Position numbers and translations under genes: made by a program. Shown in pieces: positions 1-7,458 of a stretch of DNA of 64,000 nucleotides; position 1 is the stretch's first letter, and every line of letters begins with the position of its first letter. Below the pieces are notes generated by a model. It ran no database searches. It worked only from the letters and a program-made list of their open reading frames with translations, and was not told the DNA's origin. The DNA comes from Ralstonia pickettii (GTDB taxonomy: Bacteria; Pseudomonadota; Gammaproteobacteria; Burkholderiales; Burkholderiaceae): positions 744,001 through 808,000 of the forward strand of contig NZ_JFZG01000024.1 of assembly GCF_000607165.1 (NCBI RefSeq), written 5' to 3'.

Positions 1-15
1 GGCGCATGGGGGCTC

Positions 16-85
16 TCAGGCCCTGGAAGGGCCTGATGTGAGACGGGCTCACAAGAAAACGTATGGTGTCTCGCTATTACGTTTT
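16..85. repeat. Three consecutive perfect inverted repeats
   Basis: The arms pair exactly at 16-24/28-36, 37-42/48-53 and 56-63/78-85. The first two abut with no spacer. No uridine run directly follows the first two, so they are not a classic terminator. Their function is unknown. Confidence 0.5.
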
Positions 86-273
86 ATATTTTATCGAGCC
101 GCCGATAATTAATGTGAATAAGGTATTAACGAGCTTTGTGTGCTGCGGTGTTTCCGGCTGCTTGCCGTAAATGCGCAGGATAAAGCGGATAAGAATCATT
201 TTCATGACGTAGTATCTGCTCTGGCAAGCGAACGGATTGGGATCTGGTGAGCGCAAAAAAAGGGTATTCGGTC

Positions 274-300
274 TTAATAAATCCAGTTATGTGCCGATAA
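274..300 (+). promoter_or_regulatory. Candidate sigma-28 (FliA) promoter of the chemoreceptor gene
   Basis: GCCGATAA at 293-300 matches the whole sigma-28 -10 box. At the right distance (11 nt) upstream is TTAATAAA (274-281), a weak match to the -35 box. It lies 38 bp before the start codon of a chemoreceptor, a typical late flagellar gene. A second exact GCCGATAA at 101-108 has no acceptable -35 box. Confidence 0.45.
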
Positions 301-337
301 TCCGTTGCGAAGTAAATCATCAAAGGAGATCCCCCCC

Positions 338-1882
338 ATGCGTGTCAACGAACCTGTCACCCAGCGCGAATACGAGTTCCCCGACAACGCCACGCTCATG
401 TCGACCACCGACACCCAAAGCTACATCGCCTATGCGAATGCAGCGTTTGTGGAGGTGAGCGGCTTTTCCCGCGAAGAGATTGAAGGCCAGCCACATAACA
501 TCGTGCGCCACCCGGATATGCCAACCGAGGCATTTGCCGATATGTGGGCCACGCTCAAGGCGGGGCAGCCATGGACGGCGCTGGTCAAGAACCGTCGCAA
601 GAACGGCGACCATTATTGGGTGCGTGCCAACGCCACGCCCGTGGTGCGTAACGGACGGGCCAGCGGCTATATGTCGGTACGCACCAAGCCCACGCGCGAG
701 GAAATCGCGGCGGCCGAGGCGCTCTATAAGGATTTCCGCGCCGGCCAGGCGGGTAACCGCAAGTTTCACAAGGGCCTGATCGTGCGAACTGGGTTGATGG
801 CCTGGCGTTCGGTGTTTCAGGTGATGCCGGTGCGCTGGCGCATCCGGCTCACTTTTCTTACATTGCTGCCCGCGTTGCTGGCCACGGCGTGGGCGTTTGG
901 CCTCTCCGGTGCGGCGCTCGGCGGTTTTGCCGGTGCGTTGCTCGTGGCCCTGGCGCTGGCCTCGTGGTCATTGAAGGTGCAGATCGCCACGCCGCTTGAA
1001 AAGCTTCAGGAACTTGCGCTGAGCGTGGCCTCGGGCGAGAGCCGGAAAGTCGCCATCGCAGACCGCGTGGACGAGATCGGCATGACGCTGCGCACGATCA
1101 GCCAGCTCGGGCTGATGTTCCGCTGGTTGATCGACGACGTGGCAGAGCAGGTCATCAATGTGCAATCGGCCAGCCAGGAGATCGCCAAGGGCAACGGCGA
1201 CATCAACACCCGCACCGAGCAGGCTGCCGCGAGCCTGGAAGAAACCTCCAGCTCCATGACGCAGATGACCGCCACGGTGGCCAGCAATGCCGAAACGGCT
1301 GGGCAGGCAAACACGTTGTCGAGTGTGGCTACGCAGGCGGCGGTCAATGGCGGCCGTGCGATGGAGCAGGTCGTGGCCACCATGAGCGCCATCACGCAGA
1401 GTGCCAAGCAGATTGCCGACATCATCGGCGTGATCGACAGCATTGCCTTTCAGACCAACATCCTGGCGCTCAATGCGGCCGTGGAGGCGGCGCGCGCCGG
1501 CGAACAAGGGCGAGGTTTTGCTGTCGTGGCGGGCGAGGTGCGTGCGCTTGCGCAGCGCAGCGCCGGTGCAGCCAAGGAGATCAAGGAGCTGATCGGCACC
1601 AGCGTCGACAAGGTCGAATCGGGCTCGCGGCTGGTGGACGATGCCGGCAAGACCATGGACGACATCGTCGAGCAGGTCAAAAAGGTCTCGACCATGATTG
1701 CCGACATCAGCCTGGCAACGGCGCAGCAGACCGACGGCATCACGCAGGTCAGCCAGGCGGTCAACCATCTGGATCAGGTCACGCAGGAGAACGCCACGCT
1801 GGTCGGCCAGAGCGCGGCGGCGGCCGAGGGCCTGCGCATTCAGGCTACGCGCCTGGTGGAGGCGGTCAACGTGTTCCGTTGA
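338..1882 (+). CDS. PAS-domain methyl-accepting chemotaxis protein (Aer-like)
   Basis: This 514-residue chemoreceptor begins with a PAS domain (about residues 15-115, including [10 protein letters not shown] and the downstream [14 protein letters not shown] strand), as in Aer-type energy or redox sensors. A hydrophobic hairpin follows at about 165-210 with no periplasmic domain between, so sensing is cytoplasmic. The rest is the MCP signalling coiled coil, with the conserved tip [20 protein letters not shown]. It should pass a redox or PAS-ligand signal to CheA/CheW. There is no C-terminal CheR-binding pentapeptide. The start at 338 follows AAAGGAG at 322-328; an in-frame ATG at 305 lacks such a site. 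The signal sensed, perhaps through bound FAD, is inferred. Confidence 0.9.
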   Translation: MRVNEPVTQREYEFPDNATLMSTTDTQSYIAYANAAFVEVSGFSREEIEGQPHNIVRHPDMPTEAFADMWATLKAGQPWTALVKNRRKNGDHYWVRANATPVVRNGRASGYMSVRTKPTREEIAAAEALYKDFRAGQAGNRKFHKGLIVRTGLMAWRSVFQVMPVRWRIRLTFLTLLPALLATAWAFGLSGAALGGFAGALLVALALASWSLKVQIATPLEKLQELALSVASGESRKVAIADRVDEIGMTLRTISQLGLMFRWLIDDVAEQVINVQSASQEIAKGNGDINTRTEQAAASLEETSSSMTQMTATVASNAETAGQANTLSSVATQAAVNGGRAMEQVVATMSAITQSAKQIADIIGVIDSIAFQTNILALNAAVEAARAGEQGRGFAVVAGEVRALAQRSAGAAKEIKELIGTSVDKVESGSRLVDDAGKTMDDIVEQVKKVSTMIADISLATAQQTDGITQVSQAVNHLDQVTQENATLVGQSAAAAEGLRIQATRLVEAVNVFR

Positions 1883-1994
1883 GCACGATGCAATTGCAAA
1901 AACCGTGTGAGCGCCACATCGCGATTGTGCTGTCTTCGCCTACTATGCCTGTGCGGTAACGTCCCTCAAAACGCACATTCTTTGGAGCGCGAAC

Positions 1995-2249
1995 ATGGCC
2001 TCACACGGTTTGATTGCCTGGTTGATCATCGGCGCGGTGGCGGGTTGGCTGGCCGGCATCCTGGTCAAGGGTGGTGGTTTCGGCATCTTCGTCGACATCG
2101 TGGTCGGCATCGTCGGTGCCTTCATCGGCGGATGGCTGGCGGGGGTGCTGGGCATCTCGCTGGGCGGCGGGTGGATCGGCTCGATCATCACGGCGGTGAT
2201 CGGTGCGGTGATCCTGCTGTTCATCATTCGGCTGATCAAGCGCGCATAG
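1995..2249 (+). CDS. GlsB/YeaQ/YmgE family stress-response membrane protein
   Basis: An 84-residue, very hydrophobic, glycine-rich protein with three predicted membrane segments separated by short loops (GAVAGWLAGILVKGGGFG and two more), ending in basic RLIKRA. Family members such as E. coli YeaQ and YmgE (transglycosylase-associated protein family) are small inner-membrane proteins linked to stress; their molecular role is not known. The length matches the family. TTGGAGCG lies just before the ATG. The gene stands alone, with an imperfect terminator hairpin downstream at 2275-2306. Confidence 0.85.
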   Translation: MASHGLIAWLIIGAVAGWLAGILVKGGGFGIFVDIVVGIVGAFIGGWLAGVLGISLGGGWIGSIITAVIGAVILLFIIRLIKRA

Positions 2250-2274
2250 CGCAAGGCAGCACCAGACCCAAGAA

Positions 2275-2306
2275 CGGCGGTGGATGCGGATGTCATCCAA
2301 CCGCCG
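2275..2306 (+). terminator. Possible terminator after the YeaQ-like gene
   Basis: CGGCGGTGGATG (2275-2286) pairs with CATCCA-A-CCGCCG (2294-2306) with a single bulge. Only a short, mixed T tract follows, so termination strength is uncertain. Confidence 0.4.
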
Positions 2307-2410
2307 GATTTCAACATGCACCTCATCACCTAGACTGGTTGAACCAAGGGCAGTCGCGCCACGCCACAAGCACCAGCGCGGCCGGTACACGCTAACCCAG
2401 CGAGGCCACC

Positions 2411-2704
2411 ATGTCTGACCAGCTCATCACCGCACCGCAAGAACTCTACGAAGGGTTCGAGATCCACGTTGTGCCAAGCCCGACGCGGGCAAACTCCACG
2501 CGCTACACCTACACCGGCTACGTGTGCCACCCCGGCGCCGATCCGCAGTTGCCTGGTCACGTCGTGCCCTTTCATGCCGACGGGGACGACACCTTCCGCA
2601 GCCCCGAAGAGGCCATGGAGGAAGCCGTGCACGTGGCGCGCAGCATTGTCGACGGGACGCACCCGGATCTGTCGGTGCTGTCGATCGTGACGCACGGCTA
2701 CTGA
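2411..2704 (+). CDS. Conserved small hypothetical protein
   Basis: A 97-residue soluble acidic protein that I cannot assign to a characterised family. It has no signal peptide, membrane segment or cysteine pair. The N-terminal half looks beta-rich (YEGFEIHVVPSP, TRYTYTGYVCHPG) and a helix-forming stretch follows (SPEEAMEEAVHVARSIVDG). This resembles small domains of unknown function common in Burkholderiales. GCGAGGCCACC precedes the ATG and the third-position GC bias is normal for the window, so it is probably real. It lies directly upstream of the nitrate operon control region but is unlikely to be cotranscribed with it, because the sigma-54 promoter intervenes. Confidence 0.65.
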   Translation: MSDQLITAPQELYEGFEIHVVPSPTRANSTRYTYTGYVCHPGADPQLPGHVVPFHADGDDTFRSPEEAMEEAVHVARSIVDGTHPDLSVLSIVTHGY

Positions 2705-2815
2705 CGCCGATACCGGATCCGGCGCTTTCCTCCCAAGCAGTCCTCCACGTGGCGTGCCGGTCGCCCCTGGCGGCCGCCGACGCATTTGCTGTGCCGCACC
2801 ATCCCGAATCGCATC

Positions 2816-2832
2816 TGCACCGAAACCGTGCG
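2816..2832 (+). promoter_or_regulatory. Candidate NtrC binding site
   Basis: GCAC-N7-GTGC (2817-2831, inside TGCACCGAAACCGTGCG) fits the NtrC dyad core. Its centre is about 120 bp upstream of the expected sigma-54 start site near 2945, a usual distance for an NtrC enhancer. Confidence 0.6.
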
Positions 2833-2918
2833 ATGTAGTGCTCGCGCATGAGGCACGCGCACCGGCCGATTTCGAGCTCATTTCCTGCAAACCGCGATAA
2901 CACAAGGCTTTGCGCGCC

Positions 2919-2934
2919 TGGCATACCTGTTGCA
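2919..2934 (+). promoter_or_regulatory. Sigma-54 -24/-12 promoter of the nitrate assimilation operon
   Basis: TGGCAT-N5-TTGCA matches the sigma-54 consensus TGGCAC-N5-TTGCW at all but one position. The GG (2920-2921) and GC (2932-2933) doublets have the obligatory 10-nt spacing. The predicted transcript starts near 2944-2946, exactly at the foot of the first leader hairpin. Confidence 0.75.
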
Positions 2935-2944
2935 TAGCAACATT

Positions 2945-2968
2945 GCGCGGGTCAAAGGCGATCCGTGC
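2945..2968 (+). promoter_or_regulatory. Leader hairpin with A1/G4 hexaloop (ANTAR-type target)
   Basis: A 9-bp stem (2945-2953 with 2960-2968, two G-U pairs) closes the six-base loop AAAGGC. Loop positions 1 = A and 4 = G are the pattern recognised by ANTAR-domain antiterminators such as NasR/NasT in nasF-type leaders. A second hairpin, GCCCTG/CAGGGC (2983-2988 and 2994-2999, 5-nt loop), follows. Binding by an ANTAR protein is inferred; none is encoded in the window. Confidence 0.6.
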
Positions 2969-3011
2969 TCTTCGTGGTGAAGGCCCTGGTGCTCAGGGCT
3001 ACTTGGACAAC

Positions 3012-3066
3012 GGCGTCCCAGACCCTGGCTAGTGCAGTCGGGTTCTCGGACGCCTTTCTTTTTTTT
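3012..3066 (+). terminator. Intrinsic terminator inside the nitrate operon leader (attenuator)
   Basis: GGCGTCC (3012-3018) pairs with GGACGCC (3048-3054). An inner helix pairs GACCC (3021-3025) with GGGTT (3040-3044). TTTC plus eight T follow (3055-3066). It lies between the sigma-54 promoter and the first start codon at 3089, so it must be read through for expression. It therefore acts as an attenuator rather than an end of transcription. Confidence 0.8.
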
Positions 3067-3088
3067 CGGCCCCTGATTGGGATTCAAC

Positions 3089-4411
3089 ATGACCGGCAAA
3101 GCCACCCGAATCGACCTGTTCAGCCTGCGTACGCCGCAGATGCGCGCCTTCCATCTGACGTGGCTCGCGTTCTTCGTGTGTTTCTACGCGTGGTTTGCCT
3201 GCGCGCCGCTCATGCCGGTGCTCAAGGGCGAGTTCCACCTCACGCCCGGCCAGATCGCCAACATCAACATCGCCGCGGTGGCGGTGACGATCCTGGTGCG
3301 GCTGATTGTCGGCCCGCTGTGCGACCGTTTCGGCCCGCGCAAGACCTATACCGGCCTGCTCGCGCTGGGTGCCCTCCCGGTACTGGGCGTGGCGTTGGCA
3401 CAGAGCTACGAGGCCTTCCTGTTCTTCCGCCTGGCGATCGGCGCGATTGGCGCGAGCTTCGTCATCACGCAATACCACACGTCGGTCATGTTCGCGCCCA
3501 ACGTGGTGGGCACGGCCAACGCGGCGGCTGCAGGCTGGGGCAATGCGGGCGGCGGTGTGGCACAAGGCACGATGCCGCTGCTGCTGACCGCCATCGTGAT
3601 GATGGGCGTGACGCAGAGCATGGGCTGGCGCCTCGCCATGGTGGTGCCGGGCGTGGCGATGCTGATCGTCGCGGCGCTCTACTGGCGTTATACGCAGGAC
3701 TGCCCGGAAGGCAACTTCAGCGCGCTGCGCGCCGCCGGCAAGACCATCGAAGGCGGCAAGAAGGGCGGCTGGGGCAGTTTCGTGGCGGCCGCCGGCAACT
3801 ATCGCGTGTGGCTGCTGTTCATCACCTACGGCGCGTGCTTTGGCGTGGAGATCTTCATCCACAACATCGCCGCCACCTATTACGTCGATCACTTTGGCCT
3901 GTCGCTGTCGGGGGCGGGCATGGCTGCGGCGAGCTTCGGTCTGCTGGCGCTGTTTGCACGCGCGCTGGGCGGCATCGTGTCGGACCGCGTGGCAGCCAAG
4001 CGTGGCCTGGATGCGCGTACTCAACTGCTGTGCGTGCTGATGGTGGGCGAGGGCCTGGGCCTGTTCGGTTTCGCCCATTCCGGTAGCGTGCCGGTGGCCA
4101 TTCTCGCCATGCTCGGCTTCGGCCTGTTCACCCACATGGCATGCGGCGCCACGTATGCGCTGGTGCCGTTCATTGATCGCCGCGCCCTGGGCGGCGTGGC
4201 CGGCATCATCGGCGCGGGCGGCAACGCCGGCGCGGTGGCGGCGGGCTTCCTGCTCAAGGGTATGGCCGACACGCAAGCCACGTTGTCGGTGCTCGGCGTG
4301 TTTGTGGCGCTGTCTGCCATCTGCGCGATTGCCGTGCGCTTCTCGCCAGAACACAAGGCGCGCGAGCAAGCGCTGTACGACAACACGCTGGCCGCCGCCG
4401 CCAACGCCTAA
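3089..4411 (+). CDS. narK: Nitrate/nitrite MFS transporter (NarK/NasA type)
   Basis: A 440-residue, twelve-helix MFS protein of the nitrate/nitrite porter family that brings nitrate in for assimilation. Both nitrate signatures are present: GWGNAGGGVAQG in helix 5 and the partner GIIGAGGNAGAVAAGF in helix 11. The MFS loop 2-3 motif is GPLCDRFGPRK. It is the first gene of the nitrate operon, 21 bp before nirB. The ATG at 3089 has GGGA at 3079-3082; an in-frame TTG at 3077 is less likely. Expression should need NtrC/sigma-54 and read-through of the leader terminator. With nirB and nasA following, uptake for assimilation is the likely role. Confidence 0.93.
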   Translation: MTGKATRIDLFSLRTPQMRAFHLTWLAFFVCFYAWFACAPLMPVLKGEFHLTPGQIANINIAAVAVTILVRLIVGPLCDRFGPRKTYTGLLALGALPVLGVALAQSYEAFLFFRLAIGAIGASFVITQYHTSVMFAPNVVGTANAAAAGWGNAGGGVAQGTMPLLLTAIVMMGVTQSMGWRLAMVVPGVAMLIVAALYWRYTQDCPEGNFSALRAAGKTIEGGKKGGWGSFVAAAGNYRVWLLFITYGACFGVEIFIHNIAATYYVDHFGLSLSGAGMAAASFGLLALFARALGGIVSDRVAAKRGLDARTQLLCVLMVGEGLGLFGFAHSGSVPVAILAMLGFGLFTHMACGATYALVPFIDRRALGGVAGIIGAGGNAGAVAAGFLLKGMADTQATLSVLGVFVALSAICAIAVRFSPEHKAREQALYDNTLAAAANA

Positions 4412-4432
4412 CGCAGTCAAGGAGACATCACC

Positions 4433-6988
4433 ATGACCATGAAGATCGTCGTCATTGGCCACGGAATGGTGGGCCACAAGTTTCTGGAAAGCCTTCTGCA
4501 CACACCGGGCCATCACCTTCAGGTGACGGTGCTGTGCGAAGAGCCGCGCCCCGCATATGACCGCGTGCACTTGTCGGAATTTTTCACGGGCAAGACGGCC
4601 GAAGATCTCTCGCTCGTGGCCCCGGGTTTCTTTGATCGCGATGACGTGGTGCTCAAGCTCAACGCTCGCGCCACGGCCATCGACACCATTGCCAAAACGG
4701 TAACGGCCTCCACCGGCGAGGTGCTGCCGTACGACAAGCTGGTCATCGCTTCGGGCTCGTCGCCGTTTGTGCCGCCGGTGCCGGGCAAGGACCGCAAGGA
4801 CTGCTTCGTCTATCGCACCATCGAAGACCTCGAAGCGATGGCCGAATGTGGCCAGCGCGCCAAGACCGGTGTTGTCATCGGTGGCGGTCTGCTGGGCCTG
4901 GAATGCGCCAAGGCGCTGCGTGACATGAACCTGCAAACGCATGTGGTCGAGTTTGCCGGCCGCCTGATGGCCATGCAGGTGGACGACGGCGGCGGCCGTA
5001 TGCTGCGCCGGAAGATCGAAGACCTGGGCGTGACCGTTCACACGCAGAAGAACACCTCGGAGATCGTCGACGGTGAAACGGCGACGCACCGTCTGAACTT
5101 TGCCGATGGCACGCACCTGGAAGCCGACATGGTCGTCTTCTCGGCTGGCATCCGCCCGCGCGATGAACTGGCGCGCGCCTGCGGGCTGGAAGTGGGCGAG
5201 CGCGGCGGCATCGTGATCGACTCCGAGTGCCGTACCTCGGCGCCGGACGTGTACGCGATTGGCGAATGCGCGCTGTGGGGCGGCAAGGTCTACGGCCTGG
5301 TTGCGCCGGGCTACGAGATGGCGCGCATCACCGCCAAGCAGATCCTGGCGGCCGACGATGTGGCAGAGTTCAGCGGCGCCGACATGAGCACCAAGCTCAA
5401 GCTGATGGGTGTGGACGTCGCCAGCCTGGGCGATGCGCAGGGCATCACGCCGGGCAGCCGCAGCGTGCAGTTCACCGACGAGCGCAAGCAGATCTACAAG
5501 AAACTGGTGGTGTCGGAAGACGGCAAGTACCTGCTGGGCGGCGTGCTGGTGGGCGATGCGGCCGAATACGGCACGCTGCTGCAGATGATGCTCAACCGCA
5601 TCGAGTTGCCCGAGGCGCCGGAATTCCTGATCCTGCCGCAGGCCGATGGCAATGCGCGCCCCGCACTGGGCGTGGATGCGCTGCCCGATAGCGCGCAGAT
5701 CTGCTCGTGCAACGACGTATCGAAAGGCGCGCTGTGCCAGGCCGTGTGCGCCGGCGCCACCACCGTGGGCGCGCTCAAGGATGCGACCAAGGCCGGCACC
5801 TCGTGCGGCGGCTGCGTGCCGCTCATGACGCAGGTGATGAAGGCCGAGATGAAGAAGCAAGGCCTGGCCGTCAACAACCATATCTGCGAGCACTTTCCGT
5901 ATTCGCGCCAGGAGTTGTATCACCTGGTGCGCGTGGGCCGTATCCAGTCGTTCGAAGGGCTGCTGGAAGCGCACGGCAGCGGCATGGGGTGCGACATCTG
6001 CAAGCCGGCCGTTGCGAGCATCCTCGCCTCGTGCTGGAACGACTTCGTACTCAAGGAAGAGCACGCCGGCCTGCAGGATTCCAACGACTACTTCCTCGCC
6101 AACATCCAGAAGGATGGGACGTACTCCGTGGTGCCGCGCATGGCGGGCGGCGAAGTGACGGCAGATGGCCTGATCGCCGTAGGACAGGTCGCCAAGAAAT
6201 ACGGCCTGTACACCAAGATCACCGGCGGCCAGCGTGTCGACCTGTTCGGCGCGCGTCTGGAGCAGTTGCCACTGATCTGGGAAGAACTGATTGCGGCCGG
6301 CTTCGAGTCGGGCCATGCCTATGGCAAGTCGCTGCGCACGGTGAAGTCGTGCGTGGGCTCCACATGGTGCCGGTATGGCGTGGGCGATTCGGTGGGCTTT
6401 GCGGTGGCGCTGGAGAACCGCTACAAGGGCCTGCGCTCGCCGCACAAGCTGAAGTTTGGCGTGTCGGGCTGCACGCGCGAATGTGCCGAAGCGCAGGGCA
6501 AGGATGTCGGCATCATCGCTACCGAAAAAGGCTGGAACCTGTACGTGTGCGGCAACGGCGGCATGAAGCCTCGTCATGCCGAACTGCTGGCGGCAGACCT
6601 GGACCAGGAAACGCTCATCAAGTATGTCGACCGCTTCCTGATGTTCTACGTGCGCACGGCTGATCGTCTGCAACGCACCAGCACGTGGCGCGACAACCTC
6701 GAAGGCGGCCTGGATTACCTCAAGGACGTGGTCATCAACGACAAGCTGGGCATCGTCGCAGAACTCGAAGCCGACATGCAGCACGTGGTCGACACCTATC
6801 AAGACGAGTGGAAGACGGCCGTGACCAACCCCGAGGTGCGCAAGCGCTTCCGTCACTTCGTCAACAGCGAGGCGAAGGACGCGAACGTCGTGTTCGTTGA
6901 GGAGCGCGGCCAGATCCGCCCCGCCACGGTGGAAGAGCGTGCCAAGACGCGGCCCGTGCGCATTCCTGTTGTTGCTGAAGCCGCTTGA
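4433..6988 (+). CDS. nirB: Assimilatory nitrite reductase [NAD(P)H], large subunit NirB
   Basis: An 851-residue cytoplasmic enzyme that reduces nitrite to ammonium with NAD(P)H. Domain order: FAD-binding fold (GHGMVGHKFLE at the N-terminus), NAD(P)H fold (GGGLLGLECAKAL, about residue 145), BFD-type [2Fe-2S] domain with Cys424, Cys426, Cys458 and Cys461, a second short Cys pair (CDIC), then ferredoxin-like and sirohaem/[4Fe-4S] domains. The latter have Cys640 and Cys646 (CX5C) and Cys680 and Cys684 (CX3C). Length matches E. coli NirB (847). AAGGAG precedes the start, and nirD follows after 25 bp. No sirohaem synthase gene is in the window, so the cofactor is made elsewhere. Confidence 0.97.
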   Translation: MTMKIVVIGHGMVGHKFLESLLHTPGHHLQVTVLCEEPRPAYDRVHLSEFFTGKTAEDLSLVAPGFFDRDDVVLKLNARATAIDTIAKTVTASTGEVLPYDKLVIASGSSPFVPPVPGKDRKDCFVYRTIEDLEAMAECGQRAKTGVVIGGGLLGLECAKALRDMNLQTHVVEFAGRLMAMQVDDGGGRMLRRKIEDLGVTVHTQKNTSEIVDGETATHRLNFADGTHLEADMVVFSAGIRPRDELARACGLEVGERGGIVIDSECRTSAPDVYAIGECALWGGKVYGLVAPGYEMARITAKQILAADDVAEFSGADMSTKLKLMGVDVASLGDAQGITPGSRSVQFTDERKQIYKKLVVSEDGKYLLGGVLVGDAAEYGTLLQMMLNRIELPEAPEFLILPQADGNARPALGVDALPDSAQICSCNDVSKGALCQAVCAGATTVGALKDATKAGTSCGGCVPLMTQVMKAEMKKQGLAVNNHICEHFPYSRQELYHLVRVGRIQSFEGLLEAHGSGMGCDICKPAVASILASCWNDFVLKEEHAGLQDSNDYFLANIQKDGTYSVVPRMAGGEVTADGLIAVGQVAKKYGLYTKITGGQRVDLFGARLEQLPLIWEELIAAGFESGHAYGKSLRTVKSCVGSTWCRYGVGDSVGFAVALENRYKGLRSPHKLKFGVSGCTRECAEAQGKDVGIIATEKGWNLYVCGNGGMKPRHAELLAADLDQETLIKYVDRFLMFYVRTADRLQRTSTWRDNLEGGLDYLKDVVINDKLGIVAELEADMQHVVDTYQDEWKTAVTNPEVRKRFRHFVNSEAKDANVVFVEERGQIRPATVEERAKTRPVRIPVVAEAA

Positions 6989-7013
6989 GCGGATAGAGGA
7001 AGAGGAGGACGTC

Positions 7014-7352
7014 ATGCAAGCATCCCGTTGGACCCCGATCTGTGCCCTGGACGACATCGTTCCCAACACCGGCGTCTGCGCGCTGGTGGAAGGCGACCAG
7101 GTTGCCGTGTTCCGTGTGGGCGGCAACACGCCGCAAAGCGTGTACGCCATCGGCAACTACGATCCGAACTCCGATGCCGCAGTGCTCTCGCGCGGGCTGG
7201 TCGGCAACCTGGGCGAGCGCATTGTCGTCGCCTCGCCCATCTACAAGCAGCATTTCGACCTGACCACCGGCGAGTGCCTGGAAGCGCCGGCCAACTCCGT
7301 GCATGCCTACGCGACCAAGGTGGAAGACGGCAAGGTCTGGGTAGCGGCATGA
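7014..7352 (+). CDS. nirD: Nitrite reductase small subunit NirD
   Basis: A 112-residue partner of NirB with the Rieske-like beta fold (VCALVEGDQVAVF, then SPIYKQHFDLTTGECLE). The Cys-His pairs that hold a Rieske cluster are absent: only the His of YKQHFD and one Cys remain. This is normal for enterobacterial-type NirD, which binds no iron-sulfur cluster. The ATG at 7014 is preceded by a strong AGAGGAGGA. The gene sits between nirB and the FAD reductase. A 106-bp gap follows that can form two small hairpins (AGCCG/CGGCT and TGCCC/GGGCA), which may adjust downstream expression or mRNA stability. Confidence 0.93.
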   Translation: MQASRWTPICALDDIVPNTGVCALVEGDQVAVFRVGGNTPQSVYAIGNYDPNSDAAVLSRGLVGNLGERIVVASPIYKQHFDLTTGECLEAPANSVHAYATKVEDGKVWVAA

Positions 7353-7458
7353 GCCGTAAGCGGCTGCCCTGCGCAGTGGGCAGACACACGGCGGCGCATG
7401 CCGATGGCCGCCGGCACTGAGTGAATCAAATGACCGACAACCTTCAGGAGAGGACAGC

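Larger units (their letters stand above)
1..337. other. AT-richer gene-free leader region with hairpins
   Basis: No convincing gene lies here. Three perfect inverted repeats sit side by side at its left end: TCAGGCCCT/AGGGCCTGA (16-24 and 28-36, 3-nt loop), TGTGAG/CTCACA (37-42 and 48-53), and AAAACGTA/TACGTTTT (56-63 and 78-85). They could be the tail of a transcript that enters the window from the left, or an upstream regulatory element. The rest is AT-richer than the surroundings and carries the candidate sigma-28 promoter of the chemoreceptor. Short open frames here look like chance. Confidence 0.5.

Noticed and set aside
101..108. First GCCGATAA as a sigma-28 promoter
   Set aside because: The -35 position holds TTTT-type sequence and it is more than 200 bp from the gene; the copy at 293-300 is better placed.
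3029..7156. A very long open frame on the minus strand across the nitrate operon
   Set aside because: It is the antisense of narK, nirB and nirD in high-GC DNA. Its composition (His, Arg, Ala-rich) and lack of any domain show that it is a shadow.
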